Below, one piece after another: positions 1 through 9,020 of a stretch of DNA of 64,000 nucleotides. Position 1 is the first letter of the stretch; every line of letters begins with the position of its first letter. The notes under the pieces are model-generated. The model was not told where the DNA came from, searched no databases, and saw only the letters and a program-made list of their open reading frames with translations. Position numbers and translations under genes: made by a program. Source of the DNA: Bacillota bacterium. GTDB taxonomy: Bacteria; Bacillota; Clostridia; Christensenellales; UMGS416. Location of the stretch: NCBI GenBank assembly GCA_016281935.1, contig JAEEJN010000089.1:62001-126000 (forward strand). Direction: 5' to 3'.

Positions 1-1687
1 AGCCGCGAATCGTCAGGCTGCTCTTGGTATTGCCGTTGGTATAGGGAAGATCGAAACGGTCAGGGGCAACGCCGTAACTGCTGGGATTGTCTTCCTCATT
101 GTAATGGATCTGACCATCCTCAGACTCGAAGTCTGTATACTTGGCATACCAGTAATAAGACGTGTTGTTGCCGGCAACTTTGATCGTGATCTTGTAAACG
201 ATGTAGAGCCGGTTGGCTTCATAGCCGTATGCACCGTCTTTCAGTTTGGTGAACCAGTATCCGTCTTCTTCGATGCCTACGAAATCGAAGTAGCTGCGCG
301 TAGAGGCAAATGTCGTGAACTCGTTCTTGATTGCGTCCTTAGGCGTGCTGATCAGGGTGCTGCGGATATCTTCGGGGATCTGATCATAGGATTCAAGATC
401 AAAATCCAGACCTTCGACCGTATACTCTTTGGTGGTCGGGGAAGGAACCTTGCCGTATTCCTTGATCACAGTAGAACGGGCCCAGTCCGGAAGCTCGGCA
501 GTCACAGTGATGACGTCGCCGTTGCGGAGATATCCGTTCGTATCATCCTTGTTGCAGGACATCGTGTAATCCAGGTAATAATAAACGGAATCGGACGGAT
601 AATCCAGAGAGGCATACGCATCGCCGCTGCGTCCGGAGACATCGAGGGTCACGCCTTCAAAAGGATCGAACGTGCCGGGCTCGTCCAGACCGGTAACCTT
701 GATCTTCAGTTCGTCATACTGAAGATCCACATTGAGATACTGCAGGAAATCCTCGGCGCCATAATCGCTCCACTTCCAGGTGATTGTGTCGCCGTTGGAG
801 AGTTCATCATAGTAGTATCCGTCGACCGATCCATACAGGCAGCCGAGAACATACTCCTTGAAGTATTCATCGGCTGTGTAGAGCTTCGTCATGCTCTTGA
901 TCTCTTTTTTGGCTTTCAGATTCCATTTGATGGATTCGCCTTTATCCTTGAGAAGAGCATCCTCATCGAATTTCTGTTCAGTGATGTTGCCGATCGTATC
1001 ATAACCTTCGAACTTGACGCTGACATAATCGTTCAGGTTTACGGAAATGATCTCAGGTTCTTTTTCTCTGAAGAGCAGAAGAAGGACGACGATAATCGCG
1101 GCCAGGGCGACCACGCCCCCGATGATTCCGATGACCAGGCCGGCTTTGCTCTTCTTCTTGGGCTTCTGTGCGGAATAGGGAGCACCGTAAGGCTGACCCT
1201 GGGGAGCGCCGTAAGGCTGACCCTGGGGAGCACCATAAGGCTGACCCTGAGGAGCGCCGTAGGGCTGACCCTGGGGAGCGCCGTAAGGCTGACCCTGGGG
1301 AGCACCGTAAGGCTGACCCTGAGGAGCGCCGTAAGGCTGCTGAGGTGCTTGAGTCACATAAGGAGCAGGCTGCCCCTGAGGCTGCTGGTTCGGATAAGCA
1401 GGTGCCTGCGGAGGCTGAGCACGATAGGGGATGTTCTGTGCCTGCGGGGGCTGCTGAGGCTGATAGGCAGGTGCTGCAGGAGCTTCCTGCTGAATGGGTT
1501 CCTGTACGGGAGCTTCAGGCTGGGGAGCGGGTTCCTGTACGGGTTCGTAGCTGGGAACTGCGGGTTCGGAAGGCGCGTTCTCCTGAACAGGTTCCTGAGT
1601 AAAGGAGATCTGAGGAATTGGAGAACCGCAGTTGGAGCAGAATTTCTGTCCGTCTGCTAAAGGACTTCCGCATTTGGGACAAATCAT
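1..1687 (-). CDS. Zinc-ribbon, octapeptide-repeat, single-pass membrane protein (3' end outside window)
   Basis: The frame is open from the ATG at 1687 to the left edge, so at least 562 residues are present and the C-terminus is missing. The start follows an AGGAGG site. Residues 3-20 carry CPKC and CSNC, a zinc-ribbon tetrad. A Pro/Gln/Glu-rich stretch follows, with six tandem copies of PYGAPQGQ and a partial seventh at about residues 119-168. A KPKKKSK stop-transfer cluster and one membrane helix lie at about 180-204. The rest is an acidic, Tyr-rich extracytoplasmic part. The layout (cytoplasmic zinc ribbon, helix, outer domain) is common in Bacillota proteins of unknown role. I do not recognise the outer domain and assign no function. 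Confidence 0.85.
   Translation of the reverse strand, partial: MICPKCGSPLADGQKFCSNCGSPIPQISFTQEPVQENAPSEPAVPSYEPVQEPAPQPEAPVQEPIQQEAPAAPAYQPQQPPQAQNIPYRAQPPQAPAYPNQQPQGQPAPYVTQAPQQPYGAPQGQPYGAPQGQPYGAPQGQPYGAPQGQPYGAPQGQPYGAPQGQPYGAPYSAQKPKKKSKAGLVIGIIGGVVALAAIIVVLLLLFREKEPEIISVNLNDYVSVKFEGYDTIGNITEQKFDEDALLKDKGESIKWNLKAKKEIKSMTKLYTADEYFKEYVLGCLYGSVDGYYYDELSNGDTITWKWSDYGAEDFLQYLNVDLQYDELKIKVTGLDEPGTFDPFEGVTLDVSGRSGDAYASLDYPSDSVYYYLDYTMSCNKDDTNGYLRNGDVITVTAELPDWARSTVIKEYGKVPSPTTKEYTVEGLDFDLESYDQIPEDIRSTLISTPKDAIKNEFTTFASTRSYFDFVGIEEDGYWFTKLKDGAYGYEANRLYIVYKITIKVAGNNTSYYWYAKYTDFESEDGQIHYNEEDNPSSYGVAPDRFDLPYTNGNTKSSLTIRG
1185..1330 (-). repeat. 24-bp tandem repeat encoding PYGAPQGQ
   Basis: Six nearly identical 24-bp units and a partial seventh lie in frame within the zinc-ribbon membrane protein gene. 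Units differ only by silent changes, such as GCC/GCA/ACC variants on the plus strand. This indicates recent duplication or copy-number change with selection on the peptide. Confidence 0.9.
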
Positions 1688-1723
1688 GAAGACTCCTCCT
1701 TACTGATGGATTTCTTGTTTCTT

Positions 1724-1752
1724 ATTGTAACACAGGCATTTCGCTTCATCAA
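1724..1752 (-). promoter_or_regulatory. Promoter of the zinc-ribbon protein gene
   Basis: Read on the minus strand, TTGATG and TACAAT are separated by 17 nt, ending about 35 nt before the start codon at 1687. Confidence 0.6.
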
Positions 1753-1804
1753 GAGAAATCAGTGATATAAACGCCGAGACAAGGGCATTTTGCCGTATCA
1801 TTTC

Positions 1805-1834
1805 TTGAAAAACTCGGATGATCTATGATATACT
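1805..1834 (+). promoter_or_regulatory. Promoter of glnS-gltX operon
   Basis: TTGAAA and TATACT with an 18-nt spacer lie 50 nt before the glnS start codon at 1885. The site is divergent from the promoter at 1724-1752. Confidence 0.6.
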
Positions 1835-1884
1835 TATACATACCTGTTCAAGGGTATGTCATTGCGAAAACGGAGGATGAATCG

Positions 1885-3567
1885 ATGCCGGTCAAGGCAG
1901 AAGTTAAACCTGCGGAGCATTTTATCGATGCCGCTATCAACGAAGATATCGAAGCGGGCAAGGTTCGGGATTATATCCAGACGCGGTTCCCGCCCGAGCC
2001 GAACGGTTATCTTCACATCGGACATGTCAAAGCGATGGTCCTGGATTTCGGGACAGCCGAAAAATACGGAGGCTGCTGCAATCTCCGCTTTGATGACACC
2101 AATCCCGAAAAGGAAGATCAGTCGTTTATCGATGCGATTTTTGAGGATATCCACTGGATGGGGTTTGACTGGAAAGAACTCCATTTTGCTTCCGAATACT
2201 TTGAACAGACCTATGAGTTCGCTGAAAAACTCATTTGCGAAGGCAAAGCCTATGTGGATGAGCAGTCTGCCGATGAGATCAGGGAGAATCGCGGTACCCT
2301 GACCGAACCCGGTAAGAATTCTCCCTGGAGAGACCGTCCTTCCGAAGAAAGTCTTCGTCTGTTCCGTGAAATGCGGGCAGGCAAACATCCGGAAGGTTCC
2401 ATGGTGCTGCGTGCCAGGATCGATATGGCCGCTCCCAACATGAATATGAGGGATCCGGTCCTTTACCGCATCCGTTTTGTTACGCATCATCAGACAGGAG
2501 ATAAATGGTGCATTTATCCCATGTACGATTTTTCTCATCCCATCGGAGATGCGCTGGAAGGCGTCACACATTCCCTGTGCTCTTTGGAATATGAGGATCA
2601 CCGTCCTCTGTATGATTGGGTCACGCATGAGATCGGCTTCGAGTATCCTCCCAGGCAGATCGAGTTCGCACGTCTGAATATGACGGGCACTATCATGAGC
2701 AAACGGTATCTTCGCCGAATGGTCGAAGAGCACTTGGTGGACGGGTGGGATGATCCGCGCATGCCTACGCTTCGCGGGCTTCGCCGCAGAGGCATCACTC
2801 CGTCCGCTATCCGCGATTTCCTGTCCAAAGCGGGAACTGCCAAGGCTTACAGCGTCGTCGATATGGCGCTTCTCGAGTCGTGCATCCGGGATGAACTGAA
2901 CGAGAATGCTCCCCGCGCCATGGTCGTGACGGAACCGATCAAGGTCGTTATTACGAATTATCCGGAAGGAAAGAGCGAGACGTTCATGCGTCCGAACCAT
3001 CCTTTCCACGAGGAAGCCGGAAGCCACGAAGTCAGTTTCTCCCGTGAGATCTATATCGAAGCTGCCGACTTTATGGAAGTGCCTGCTCCGAAATATCACC
3101 GTCTGAAACCTGACGGTGAAGTGCGGCTTATGGGTGCATACATCATCCGCTGCGACGAAGTGGTCAAGAATGAAGACGGTACGATCCGCGAACTGCGTTG
3201 TACGGCGGATCTGGACAGTTATACGGGCGGTCCCACTGCGGACCGAAAAGTCAAGGGGACGATTCACTGGGTGGATGCGGCCACAGCAAAACCTGCTACG
3301 ATCCGTATCTACGAATCACTGCTCCGGGACCGTGAAGGCGGTGACGAGCATGATGACTATTTTGACAGGCTGAACATGGATTCCAAGAAGACTCTTACAG
3401 GATGCATGGCTGAAGCCTGGCTGGCTGAAGCGAAACCTGAAGATAAGTTCCAGTTCGTCAGACAGGGCTATTATGTCCTGGACCAGTATGCAAAGGAAGG
3501 TGAACTGACCTTCAACCGGATCGTGAGTCTGAAGGATACATGGGCGAAAGTCCAGGCAAAAGGATAA
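1885..3567 (+). CDS. glnS: Glutaminyl-tRNA synthetase
   Basis: Charges tRNA-Gln with glutamine in the cytoplasm. The 560-residue product has the class I signatures HIGH (residues 44-47, in PPEPNGYLHIGH) and IMSKR (about 270), followed by the C-terminal beta-barrel anticodon-binding region. The length fits bacterial GlnRS and there is no YqeY fusion. The ATG at 1885 is chosen because GGAGG lies 8-9 nt before it. An in-frame upstream ATG at 1825 lacks a ribosome site and overlaps the promoter. gltX begins 10 nt downstream, so the two glutamate-family synthetases form one operon. The FPPEPNGYLHIGH context distinguishes it from GluRS. Confidence 0.95.
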   Translation: MPVKAEVKPAEHFIDAAINEDIEAGKVRDYIQTRFPPEPNGYLHIGHVKAMVLDFGTAEKYGGCCNLRFDDTNPEKEDQSFIDAIFEDIHWMGFDWKELHFASEYFEQTYEFAEKLICEGKAYVDEQSADEIRENRGTLTEPGKNSPWRDRPSEESLRLFREMRAGKHPEGSMVLRARIDMAAPNMNMRDPVLYRIRFVTHHQTGDKWCIYPMYDFSHPIGDALEGVTHSLCSLEYEDHRPLYDWVTHEIGFEYPPRQIEFARLNMTGTIMSKRYLRRMVEEHLVDGWDDPRMPTLRGLRRRGITPSAIRDFLSKAGTAKAYSVVDMALLESCIRDELNENAPRAMVVTEPIKVVITNYPEGKSETFMRPNHPFHEEAGSHEVSFSREIYIEAADFMEVPAPKYHRLKPDGEVRLMGAYIIRCDEVVKNEDGTIRELRCTADLDSYTGGPTADRKVKGTIHWVDAATAKPATIRIYESLLRDREGGDEHDDYFDRLNMDSKKTLTGCMAEAWLAEAKPEDKFQFVRQGYYVLDQYAKEGELTFNRIVSLKDTWAKVQAKG

Positions 3568-3577
3568 GGAGAGCGAC

Positions 3578-5023
3578 ATGCAGGTTCGTACACGTTTTGC
3601 GCCGAGTCCCACCGGGTATCTTCATCTGGGCGGGCTTCGTACGGCTCTATACACTTATTTGTTCACAAGAAAGAATCACGGCGTTTATATCCTGAGGATC
3701 GAGGATACCGACCAGGAACGCCTGGTGGAAGGAGCAACGGAAAAGATCTACCGCAGTCTTCGTCTGGCTGGCCTGGATTGGGATGAAGGCCCTGATGTGG
3801 GAGGACCTGTCGGGCCTTATATTCAGACGGAACGCCGGGATATGTATCTTCCTTACGCTCAGGAACTGGTCAGAAAAGGGAAAGCATATTACTGCTTCTG
3901 CACCAAAGAGGAACTTGCTGAGCGCAGAGCTGCGTGTGAAGCGGAAGGGAAGACCTGGAAATACGACAAACACTGCTGCTCCCTCACACCTGAAGAAGTA
4001 CAGGCCAAGCTGGATGCCGGGGTGCCTTATGTGATCCGTCAGAATGTACCGGAATCCGGTGAAGCGTCTTTCGATGACGTTCTTTACGGGCATATCACCG
4101 TAGACTGTTCGGAACTGGACGACAATGTCCTCATCAAACAGGACGGGCTTCCTACCTATAATTTCGCCAACGTGATCGATGACCATACGATGGGCATCAC
4201 GCATGTTCTGCGCGGCAATGAGTATCTCTCTTCTACGCCCAAATACAATCTGCTGTATGACGCGTTCGGATGGGAGAAGCCCGTATACATCCATCTGACC
4301 CCTGTGATGGCGGACGCGACTCGCAAACTGAGCAAAAGATACGGAGATCCTTCTTTCGAAGATCTCCTGGAGGAAGGCTATCTGAAGGAAGCTGTCGTGA
4401 ATTATATCTCTCTTGTCGGTTGGAATCCCGGAGACAACCGTGAGTTCTTCACGATGGACGAACTGATCGAAGCTTTCTCTCTGGAGGGTCTTTCGAAATC
4501 ACCTGCGATCTTCGATAAGGAGAAATGCCGCTGGATGAATGCGGAATATATCCGCCGCATGACACCGGAAGCATTTGATGAAGCTGCAGGCCCCTGGTAT
4601 GAGAAAGCCGGTATCGCTCATATGGATCGCGCGATTCTGGCAAAGTGTCTGCAGCCCCGTGTGGAGGTATTCTCCGAACTGCCGGCTATGGTGGACTTCC
4701 TTACGGAGATGCCCGAGTTCTCCGATGAGCTGTATTTCTCCAAGAAAATGAAGACCAATGCAGAAACGGCGAGAGAAGATCTTCCCGTGATCCTGGACAC
4801 TCTGGAGAAGCTCCCTGCCTGGAACGAGGAGTCTGTGCATGATGCTCTGATCAATCTGGCTCAGAGCCAGAACAAGAAGAACGGCGTCATCATGTGGCCT
4901 CTCCGTATCGCGATCTCCGGCAAAGCGGTGACTCCCTGCGGAGCAGTAGAGATCGCCGTCCTTCTCGGCAGGGATGAGACGCTTGCAAGGATCCGCCGCA
5001 GCCTTGCGGCATTGGAGGCATAA
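3578..5023 (+). CDS. gltX: Glutamyl-tRNA synthetase
   Basis: Attaches glutamate to tRNA-Glu. The 481-residue protein opens with the GluRS signature RFAPSPTGYLHLGG (HLGG at 16-19, replacing HIGH) and carries KLSKR at about 250-254. The C-terminal half is the alpha-helical anticodon-binding cage of bacterial GluRS. The start is preceded by GGAG and lies 10 nt after glnS. Because a dedicated GlnRS is encoded next door, this enzyme is expected to be the discriminating type, but that cannot be shown from sequence alone. The stop TAA is followed directly by the ATG of the next gene. Confidence 0.96.
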   Translation: MQVRTRFAPSPTGYLHLGGLRTALYTYLFTRKNHGVYILRIEDTDQERLVEGATEKIYRSLRLAGLDWDEGPDVGGPVGPYIQTERRDMYLPYAQELVRKGKAYYCFCTKEELAERRAACEAEGKTWKYDKHCCSLTPEEVQAKLDAGVPYVIRQNVPESGEASFDDVLYGHITVDCSELDDNVLIKQDGLPTYNFANVIDDHTMGITHVLRGNEYLSSTPKYNLLYDAFGWEKPVYIHLTPVMADATRKLSKRYGDPSFEDLLEEGYLKEAVVNYISLVGWNPGDNREFFTMDELIEAFSLEGLSKSPAIFDKEKCRWMNAEYIRRMTPEAFDEAAGPWYEKAGIAHMDRAILAKCLQPRVEVFSELPAMVDFLTEMPEFSDELYFSKKMKTNAETAREDLPVILDTLEKLPAWNEESVHDALINLAQSQNKKNGVIMWPLRIAISGKAVTPCGAVEIAVLLGRDETLARIRRSLAALEA

Positions 5024-5476
5024 ATGGCTCTGTTTTCCCGGGCAGTCAATGTAAACGGCACCGCAGAAGCCGTTTATCTGCGCGCATGGAAACCGAATCA
5101 CGAGCGCGGGGCTGTGAATTATGTCCTTCGTCGCTTCTGGGTCGGTTACCTTCTTGTCGGCGGATTCGGAACCGTGATCTACGTGCTGAATCTCGTCGGC
5201 GCGATCCAGGACGGCGCTGTCATGGAGGGAATCGTCGCACTGGCAGTCTGGGTCGTGGCCACACTGCTCGGAGGAGCTCTCCTGACGTGGTTCTGGTACC
5301 TGTACAGGGATAAAAAATATCTGCGCTATATGGAAGAGATGAAAAAGTATCATGCCTCACAGAGTTCTGTGTGGCAGGATATCGATCAGATCAATGCGGA
5401 ACGCGGAGCAGATGCACCGGTCAAAAAACGCAAGAATTATGAGATCTATACATCCTATCCACGCAGCAAAAAATAA
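5024..5476 (+). CDS. Small two-helix membrane protein, unknown function
   Basis: A 150-residue protein starting immediately after the gltX stop codon (TAAATG), so probably translated by coupling. A soluble N-terminus of about 38 residues is followed by two hydrophobic segments (about 41-61 and 66-92) and a charged C-terminal tail rich in Lys, Tyr and Arg. I recognise no catalytic motif and no named family. Its position as last gene of the glnS-gltX operon says little about its job. An intrinsic terminator follows the stop codon. Confidence 0.8.
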   Translation: MALFSRAVNVNGTAEAVYLRAWKPNHERGAVNYVLRRFWVGYLLVGGFGTVIYVLNLVGAIQDGAVMEGIVALAVWVVATLLGGALLTWFWYLYRDKKYLRYMEEMKKYHASQSSVWQDIDQINAERGADAPVKKRKNYEIYTSYPRSKK

Positions 5477-5484
5477 GACGACCG

Positions 5485-5520
5485 AAACCGGGACGAAAGG
5501 GATCCCGGTTTTCTCTTTTT
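5485..5520 (+). terminator. Rho-independent terminator after glnS-gltX operon
   Basis: The stem AAACCGGGA pairs with TCCCGGTTT across a 9-nt loop and is followed by TTCTCTTTTT. Confidence 0.85.
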
Positions 5521-5593
5521 GTGGCTTGCAGATACGATTGACAGACGATGGATAAGGGTCTGTATATCAGAAAAAGAAAATCGGATTTGGGTG

Positions 5594-5622
5594 TTGACAG
5601 GCAGGACAGCCTGTGCTATAGT
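5594..5622 (+). promoter_or_regulatory. Promoter of the T-box/trpB2 transcript
   Basis: TTGACA (5594-5599), 17-nt spacer, TATAGT (5617-5622), just upstream of the T-box leader. Confidence 0.8.
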
Positions 5623-5629
5623 AAGTTAA

Positions 5630-5907
5630 ACCGATGAAGGAGAAAGAGTAACTTTCCGTATCTTTCTGACAGAGAGCCGCTGAGGGTGGGAATGCGGTGA
5701 AAGAAAGAAAGCGAATGGGCTCCTGAGGGCGAGCGGAAACGAGCAATCGGAGTATGTGAGACGGTCTGGCCTTCCGTCAATGAGGCCGGCATATGAAAGT
5801 ATGCGCTAAGTGGGCGCTGAAGCGTCAAGCCGGGTGGCACCGCAGGAAAGTATGATTCGATCCTGTCCCAGCAGAAATACGACTGGGGCAGGATCGTTTT
5901 ATTTGCC
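5630..5907 (+). promoter_or_regulatory. Tryptophan T-box leader
   Basis: The conserved T-box CGGGTGGCACCGC lies at 5831-5843. It is followed by a terminator hairpin (CGATCCTGTCCCAG at 5858-5871 pairing with CTGGGGCAGGATCG at 5883-5896) and a T-rich run. Stem I contains GCGAA followed by TGG (5716-5718) and CTCCTGAG, placing a Trp codon at the expected specifier position. Uncharged tRNA-Trp should pair there and at the T-box bulge, favour the antiterminator, and switch on trpB2 downstream. The specifier assignment is my reading of the alignment, not a computed fold. Confidence 0.88.
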
Positions 5908-5926
5908 CCGAAGAAAGGAGCCGAAA

Positions 5927-7300
5927 ATGGCCGAAAAAACTATTCCCTACAAAATCTACCTCAACGAATCCGAAATGCCGAAGTTCTGGTATAATGTGCG
6001 GGCGGATATGACGACAAAACCCGCTCCGCTGCTGAATCCCGGAACGCATCAGCCGATGAAAGCGGAAGAACTCAGCGCGGTGTTCTGCGATGAGCTCGTG
6101 CAGCAGGAACTCGACAATACGACAAGGGAATACCCCATTCCTCAGGAGATCCTGGACTTCTACAAAATGTATCGTCCCTCTCCTTTGGTCAGGGCTTACT
6201 GCCTGGAACAGAAACTGGGAACGCCTGCCAAGATCTACTACAAATTCGAAGGCAACAATACGTCCGGATCGCATAAGCTGAACTCCGCGATCGCCCAGGC
6301 TTATTATGCCAAGAAGCAGGGACTGAAAGGCGTGACAACTGAGACCGGCGCAGGACAGTGGGGGACCGCTCTTTCCATGGCCTGTTCCTATTTCGGACTG
6401 GACTGCAAGGTCTTCATGGTCAAGGTCTCGTATGAACAGAAGCCGTTCCGCCGTGAAGTCATGCGTACCTACGGCGCTTCCGTCACACCTTCTCCTTCTA
6501 TGGAGACGGAAGTCGGCCGCAAGATTCTGGCCGAGCATCCCGGCACCACCGGATCCCTCGGATGCGCGATCTCCGAAGCCGTGGAAGTCGCTGTCAAGAA
6601 TCCCGGTTATCGCTATGTGCTCGGCAGCGTTCTGAATCAGGTGCTCCTCCATCAGTCTGTGATCGGCCTGGAGACCAAGGCTGCGTTGGACAAGTACGGG
6701 ATCGTTCCGGATATCATCATCGGCTGTGCAGGCGGCGGTTCCAACCTCGGCGGACTGATCGCGCCGTTCATGGGCCAGAAACTGCGCGGAGAAGCGGATT
6801 ACCGCATCATCGCCGTAGAACCGGCTTCCTGCCCGAGCTTTACCCGTGGCGTTTATGCGTACGATTTCTGCGACACTGGCATGGTTTGCCCGCTCGCGAA
6901 GATGTATACGCTCGGTTGTGATTTCATCCCCTCCCCGAACCATGCCGGCGGACTGCGTTATCATGGCATGAGCCCCGTGCTGAGTCAGCTGTATGATGAC
7001 GGGTACATGGAAGCCACCTCAGTGACTCAGACGAGCGTATTCGAAGCGGCAGAGTATTTTGCCCGTGTCGAGGGCATCCTGCCCGCGCCCGAATCGAGCC
7101 ATGCGATCCGTGTCGCGATCGACGAAGCGCTGAAGTGCAAGGAGACCGGTGAAGAAAAGACGATCGTGTTCGGTCTGACCGGCACAGGTTATTTTGATAT
7201 GGTCGCGTATGAGAAATTCCATGAGGGGCAGATGGAAGACTATATCCCCACGGACGAAGATCTTGCCAAATACCGCGCGATGCTTCCCAAGGTGGATTGA
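5927..7300 (+). CDS. trpB: Tryptophan synthase beta chain, TrpB2 type, stand-alone
   Basis: Makes L-tryptophan from indole and L-serine with PLP. The 457-residue protein is longer than TrpB1 (about 400) and has the TrpB2 features: a long N-terminal extension, the PLP lysine in TSGSHKLNSA (Lys117), TGAGQWGTALS, and the phosphate-binding GCAGGGSNLGG near residue 269. The ATG at 5927 is chosen because AAAGGAG lies 6 nt upstream; an in-frame start at 5810 falls inside the T-box. No trpA or other trp gene is nearby, and the gene is bracketed by its own T-box and terminator. It is therefore a monocistronic, tRNA-Trp-controlled unit, likely salvaging indole. Confidence 0.94.
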   Translation: MAEKTIPYKIYLNESEMPKFWYNVRADMTTKPAPLLNPGTHQPMKAEELSAVFCDELVQQELDNTTREYPIPQEILDFYKMYRPSPLVRAYCLEQKLGTPAKIYYKFEGNNTSGSHKLNSAIAQAYYAKKQGLKGVTTETGAGQWGTALSMACSYFGLDCKVFMVKVSYEQKPFRREVMRTYGASVTPSPSMETEVGRKILAEHPGTTGSLGCAISEAVEVAVKNPGYRYVLGSVLNQVLLHQSVIGLETKAALDKYGIVPDIIIGCAGGGSNLGGLIAPFMGQKLRGEADYRIIAVEPASCPSFTRGVYAYDFCDTGMVCPLAKMYTLGCDFIPSPNHAGGLRYHGMSPVLSQLYDDGYMEATSVTQTSVFEAAEYFARVEGILPAPESSHAIRVAIDEALKCKETGEEKTIVFGLTGTGYFDMVAYEKFHEGQMEDYIPTDEDLAKYRAMLPKVD

Positions 7301-7319
7301 TTCCGACCGAAAACAAAGA

Positions 7320-7355
7320 GATCCGGAAAGCCGAAGCTTTCCGGATCGTTTTGTT
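7320..7355 (+). terminator. Rho-independent terminator after trpB2
   Basis: Perfect stem GATCCGGAAAGC and GCTTTCCGGATC with a 4-nt loop, followed by GTTTTGTT. Confidence 0.85.
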
Positions 7356-7376
7356 ATGCTGGATGTCGATGAGCCA

Positions 7377-9020
7377 TTATTCGAAATCGATTTCAATCAG
7401 CGCAAGAGCATGTGACGGCATATATATGGATGCGCTGAAAGTCCCATTCTTATTCTCAAGCGGAGCAGATTCCGGCTTCAGTTCGGATGCCTGACGGAAT
7501 CGGGCAAGCAGATCTTTATCCGGCCAGTCCGGACTTCCGGCATTTTTCCAAGCCGTATAGGCATTGGCGTGATCGGCATCGATCCTGGTCACGGTCATGA
7601 CGGCGTTCCTGTTATTGGGAGCACTGAGAATCTGAAGATCGATCACGGAATCACGGGATTCATCCCAGTCATCATGATGACTGAACAGAAGGATGCTGAG
7701 GTGCTTCCCATCGGAAGTCGCGCGTCCGTTAATCTCAGGTACGAGGCCGGTACCCCAGGGATCCGGGAAAGAAGACAGATCCTGTGCACCGGAGGACGAT
7801 AGTTCGATTTCTTCCGTTCCCAGTCGGCCAAGCAGACGGAACAGACCCATCATCGGCTTTTCCACACCCTGTGTGGAAAACGTGCGGGTGCCTTCGAAGC
7901 AGCGTTCGCCTTCGAACATGAAAGCCCAGGCCAGCGGCCGGATATCCATATCGAGTTCACGTGCCAGTTCTTCGATGTGATAATAGCCGGATGCGGTATA
8001 GGTGGCATAGTATTCCGTGTTCCGGAAATTCAGATTGTGATTATCGAAACGGCCGCCGGCAGCCCAGCCGTCGGGATCAGCTTCTGACAGTACGCATTCC
8101 AGATCGCCATAACCCCATTTCTTGAGAACGGAAGCCTGAGTGCGCACATTTTCCACAAGCGTCTGCACCGAGGGAAGCTGCTTTTTTCTGAGAGACAGGG
8201 GATCGAAACGATAGCCTCCGCCTTTTGTATGGAAAGTCGTGAAATCGATCCTTGTGCCTGTTGATCCGGTATAATAGTTGATCCCTTCCCTGATATGCTT
8301 GAGGAAACCATCCAGGAACTTAGTCGCATTGCCTTCAGGATCTCTGGTGCCCGTAGTAGCGGGACCGCCGAAACGGGCGTCGGGGAGGACATCATGCAGA
8401 GCGGCTTCCGTATAGTCGTAGAGCTTGCAGAATTCCGCGTGTGTGCCTCTCCAGTAAAAGATGTCCGGTTCGTTCCACATCTCGAAATACCAGCTGGCTA
8501 GTTCCTTTTCACCGTATCTTTCCTTCAGATGAGCGGCTATGACGTGGATCAGATCATACCAACGGTCCCAGTCCTTGGGAGGCATGGACCATCCGATCTG
8601 CTGATACTCTGATAGATTTCCATGTCCCGCATACCGCTTTCCATCCCTTGCAAGACGCGGGTCAGCCAGATCCAGGGGCATGAAACCGATCTCGAAGAAA
8701 GGTTTTCCGCCTGATTTCAGGATCTCATCAAAAATCTTGTCCAGCGTTTCAAAGCAGTATACGGGATCGCCGTTTTCATCCTCCGTATATACATTGGTGG
8801 ATCCCCATTTATAGAACGGATGCATGATGCCTGTTACCAGCATATGATGGCAGCGGACATAATACGGAGCATCGGGCAGCGTTCCGAAAGCTTTCAGGAG
8901 CTTCATGCCCCCGGGAGTATGCGAATAGTTGCATTCATCGTATCCGATGTAGTTCCAGTGATGGGGAAGAGGACCGATTTTTCGGGCCATATCGGCCCGT
9001 ACTTCAACGTGCCGAGTCAT
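7377..9020 (-). CDS. Glycoside hydrolase family 39 (beta-xylosidase-like)
   Basis: A 547-residue protein without signal peptide, so probably cytoplasmic and acting on imported oligosaccharides. It has the GH39 clan GH-A pattern: the acid/base in FEMWNEPD (Glu184), HTKGGG on a following strand, and a probable nucleophile in LSEADP (Glu313). The C-terminal part looks like the usual beta-sandwich. Family members hydrolyse beta-xylosides or alpha-L-iduronides; the true substrate is unknown here. Its ATG overlaps the stop codon of the upstream racemase-like gene by 4 nt (ATGA), so the two are translationally coupled. Confidence 0.85.
   Translation of the reverse strand: MTRHVEVRADMARKIGPLPHHWNYIGYDECNYSHTPGGMKLLKAFGTLPDAPYYVRCHHMLVTGIMHPFYKWGSTNVYTEDENGDPVYCFETLDKIFDEILKSGGKPFFEIGFMPLDLADPRLARDGKRYAGHGNLSEYQQIGWSMPPKDWDRWYDLIHVIAAHLKERYGEKELASWYFEMWNEPDIFYWRGTHAEFCKLYDYTEAALHDVLPDARFGGPATTGTRDPEGNATKFLDGFLKHIREGINYYTGSTGTRIDFTTFHTKGGGYRFDPLSLRKKQLPSVQTLVENVRTQASVLKKWGYGDLECVLSEADPDGWAAGGRFDNHNLNFRNTEYYATYTASGYYHIEELARELDMDIRPLAWAFMFEGERCFEGTRTFSTQGVEKPMMGLFRLLGRLGTEEIELSSSGAQDLSSFPDPWGTGLVPEINGRATSDGKHLSILLFSHHDDWDESRDSVIDLQILSAPNNRNAVMTVTRIDADHANAYTAWKNAGSPDWPDKDLLARFRQASELKPESAPLENKNGTFSASIYMPSHALALIEIDFE

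Noticed and set aside
1185-1330. Possible CRISPR-like tandem repeats
   Set aside because: The repeats are contiguous, without spacers, and encode an in-frame octapeptide.
104-1660. 518-residue plus-strand frame
   Set aside because: It is antisense to the zinc-ribbon gene, is repetitive because it reads the octapeptide repeat, and lacks a ribosome site.
1834-3267. 477-residue minus-strand frame opposite glnS
   Set aside because: Shadow of glnS, no ribosome site.
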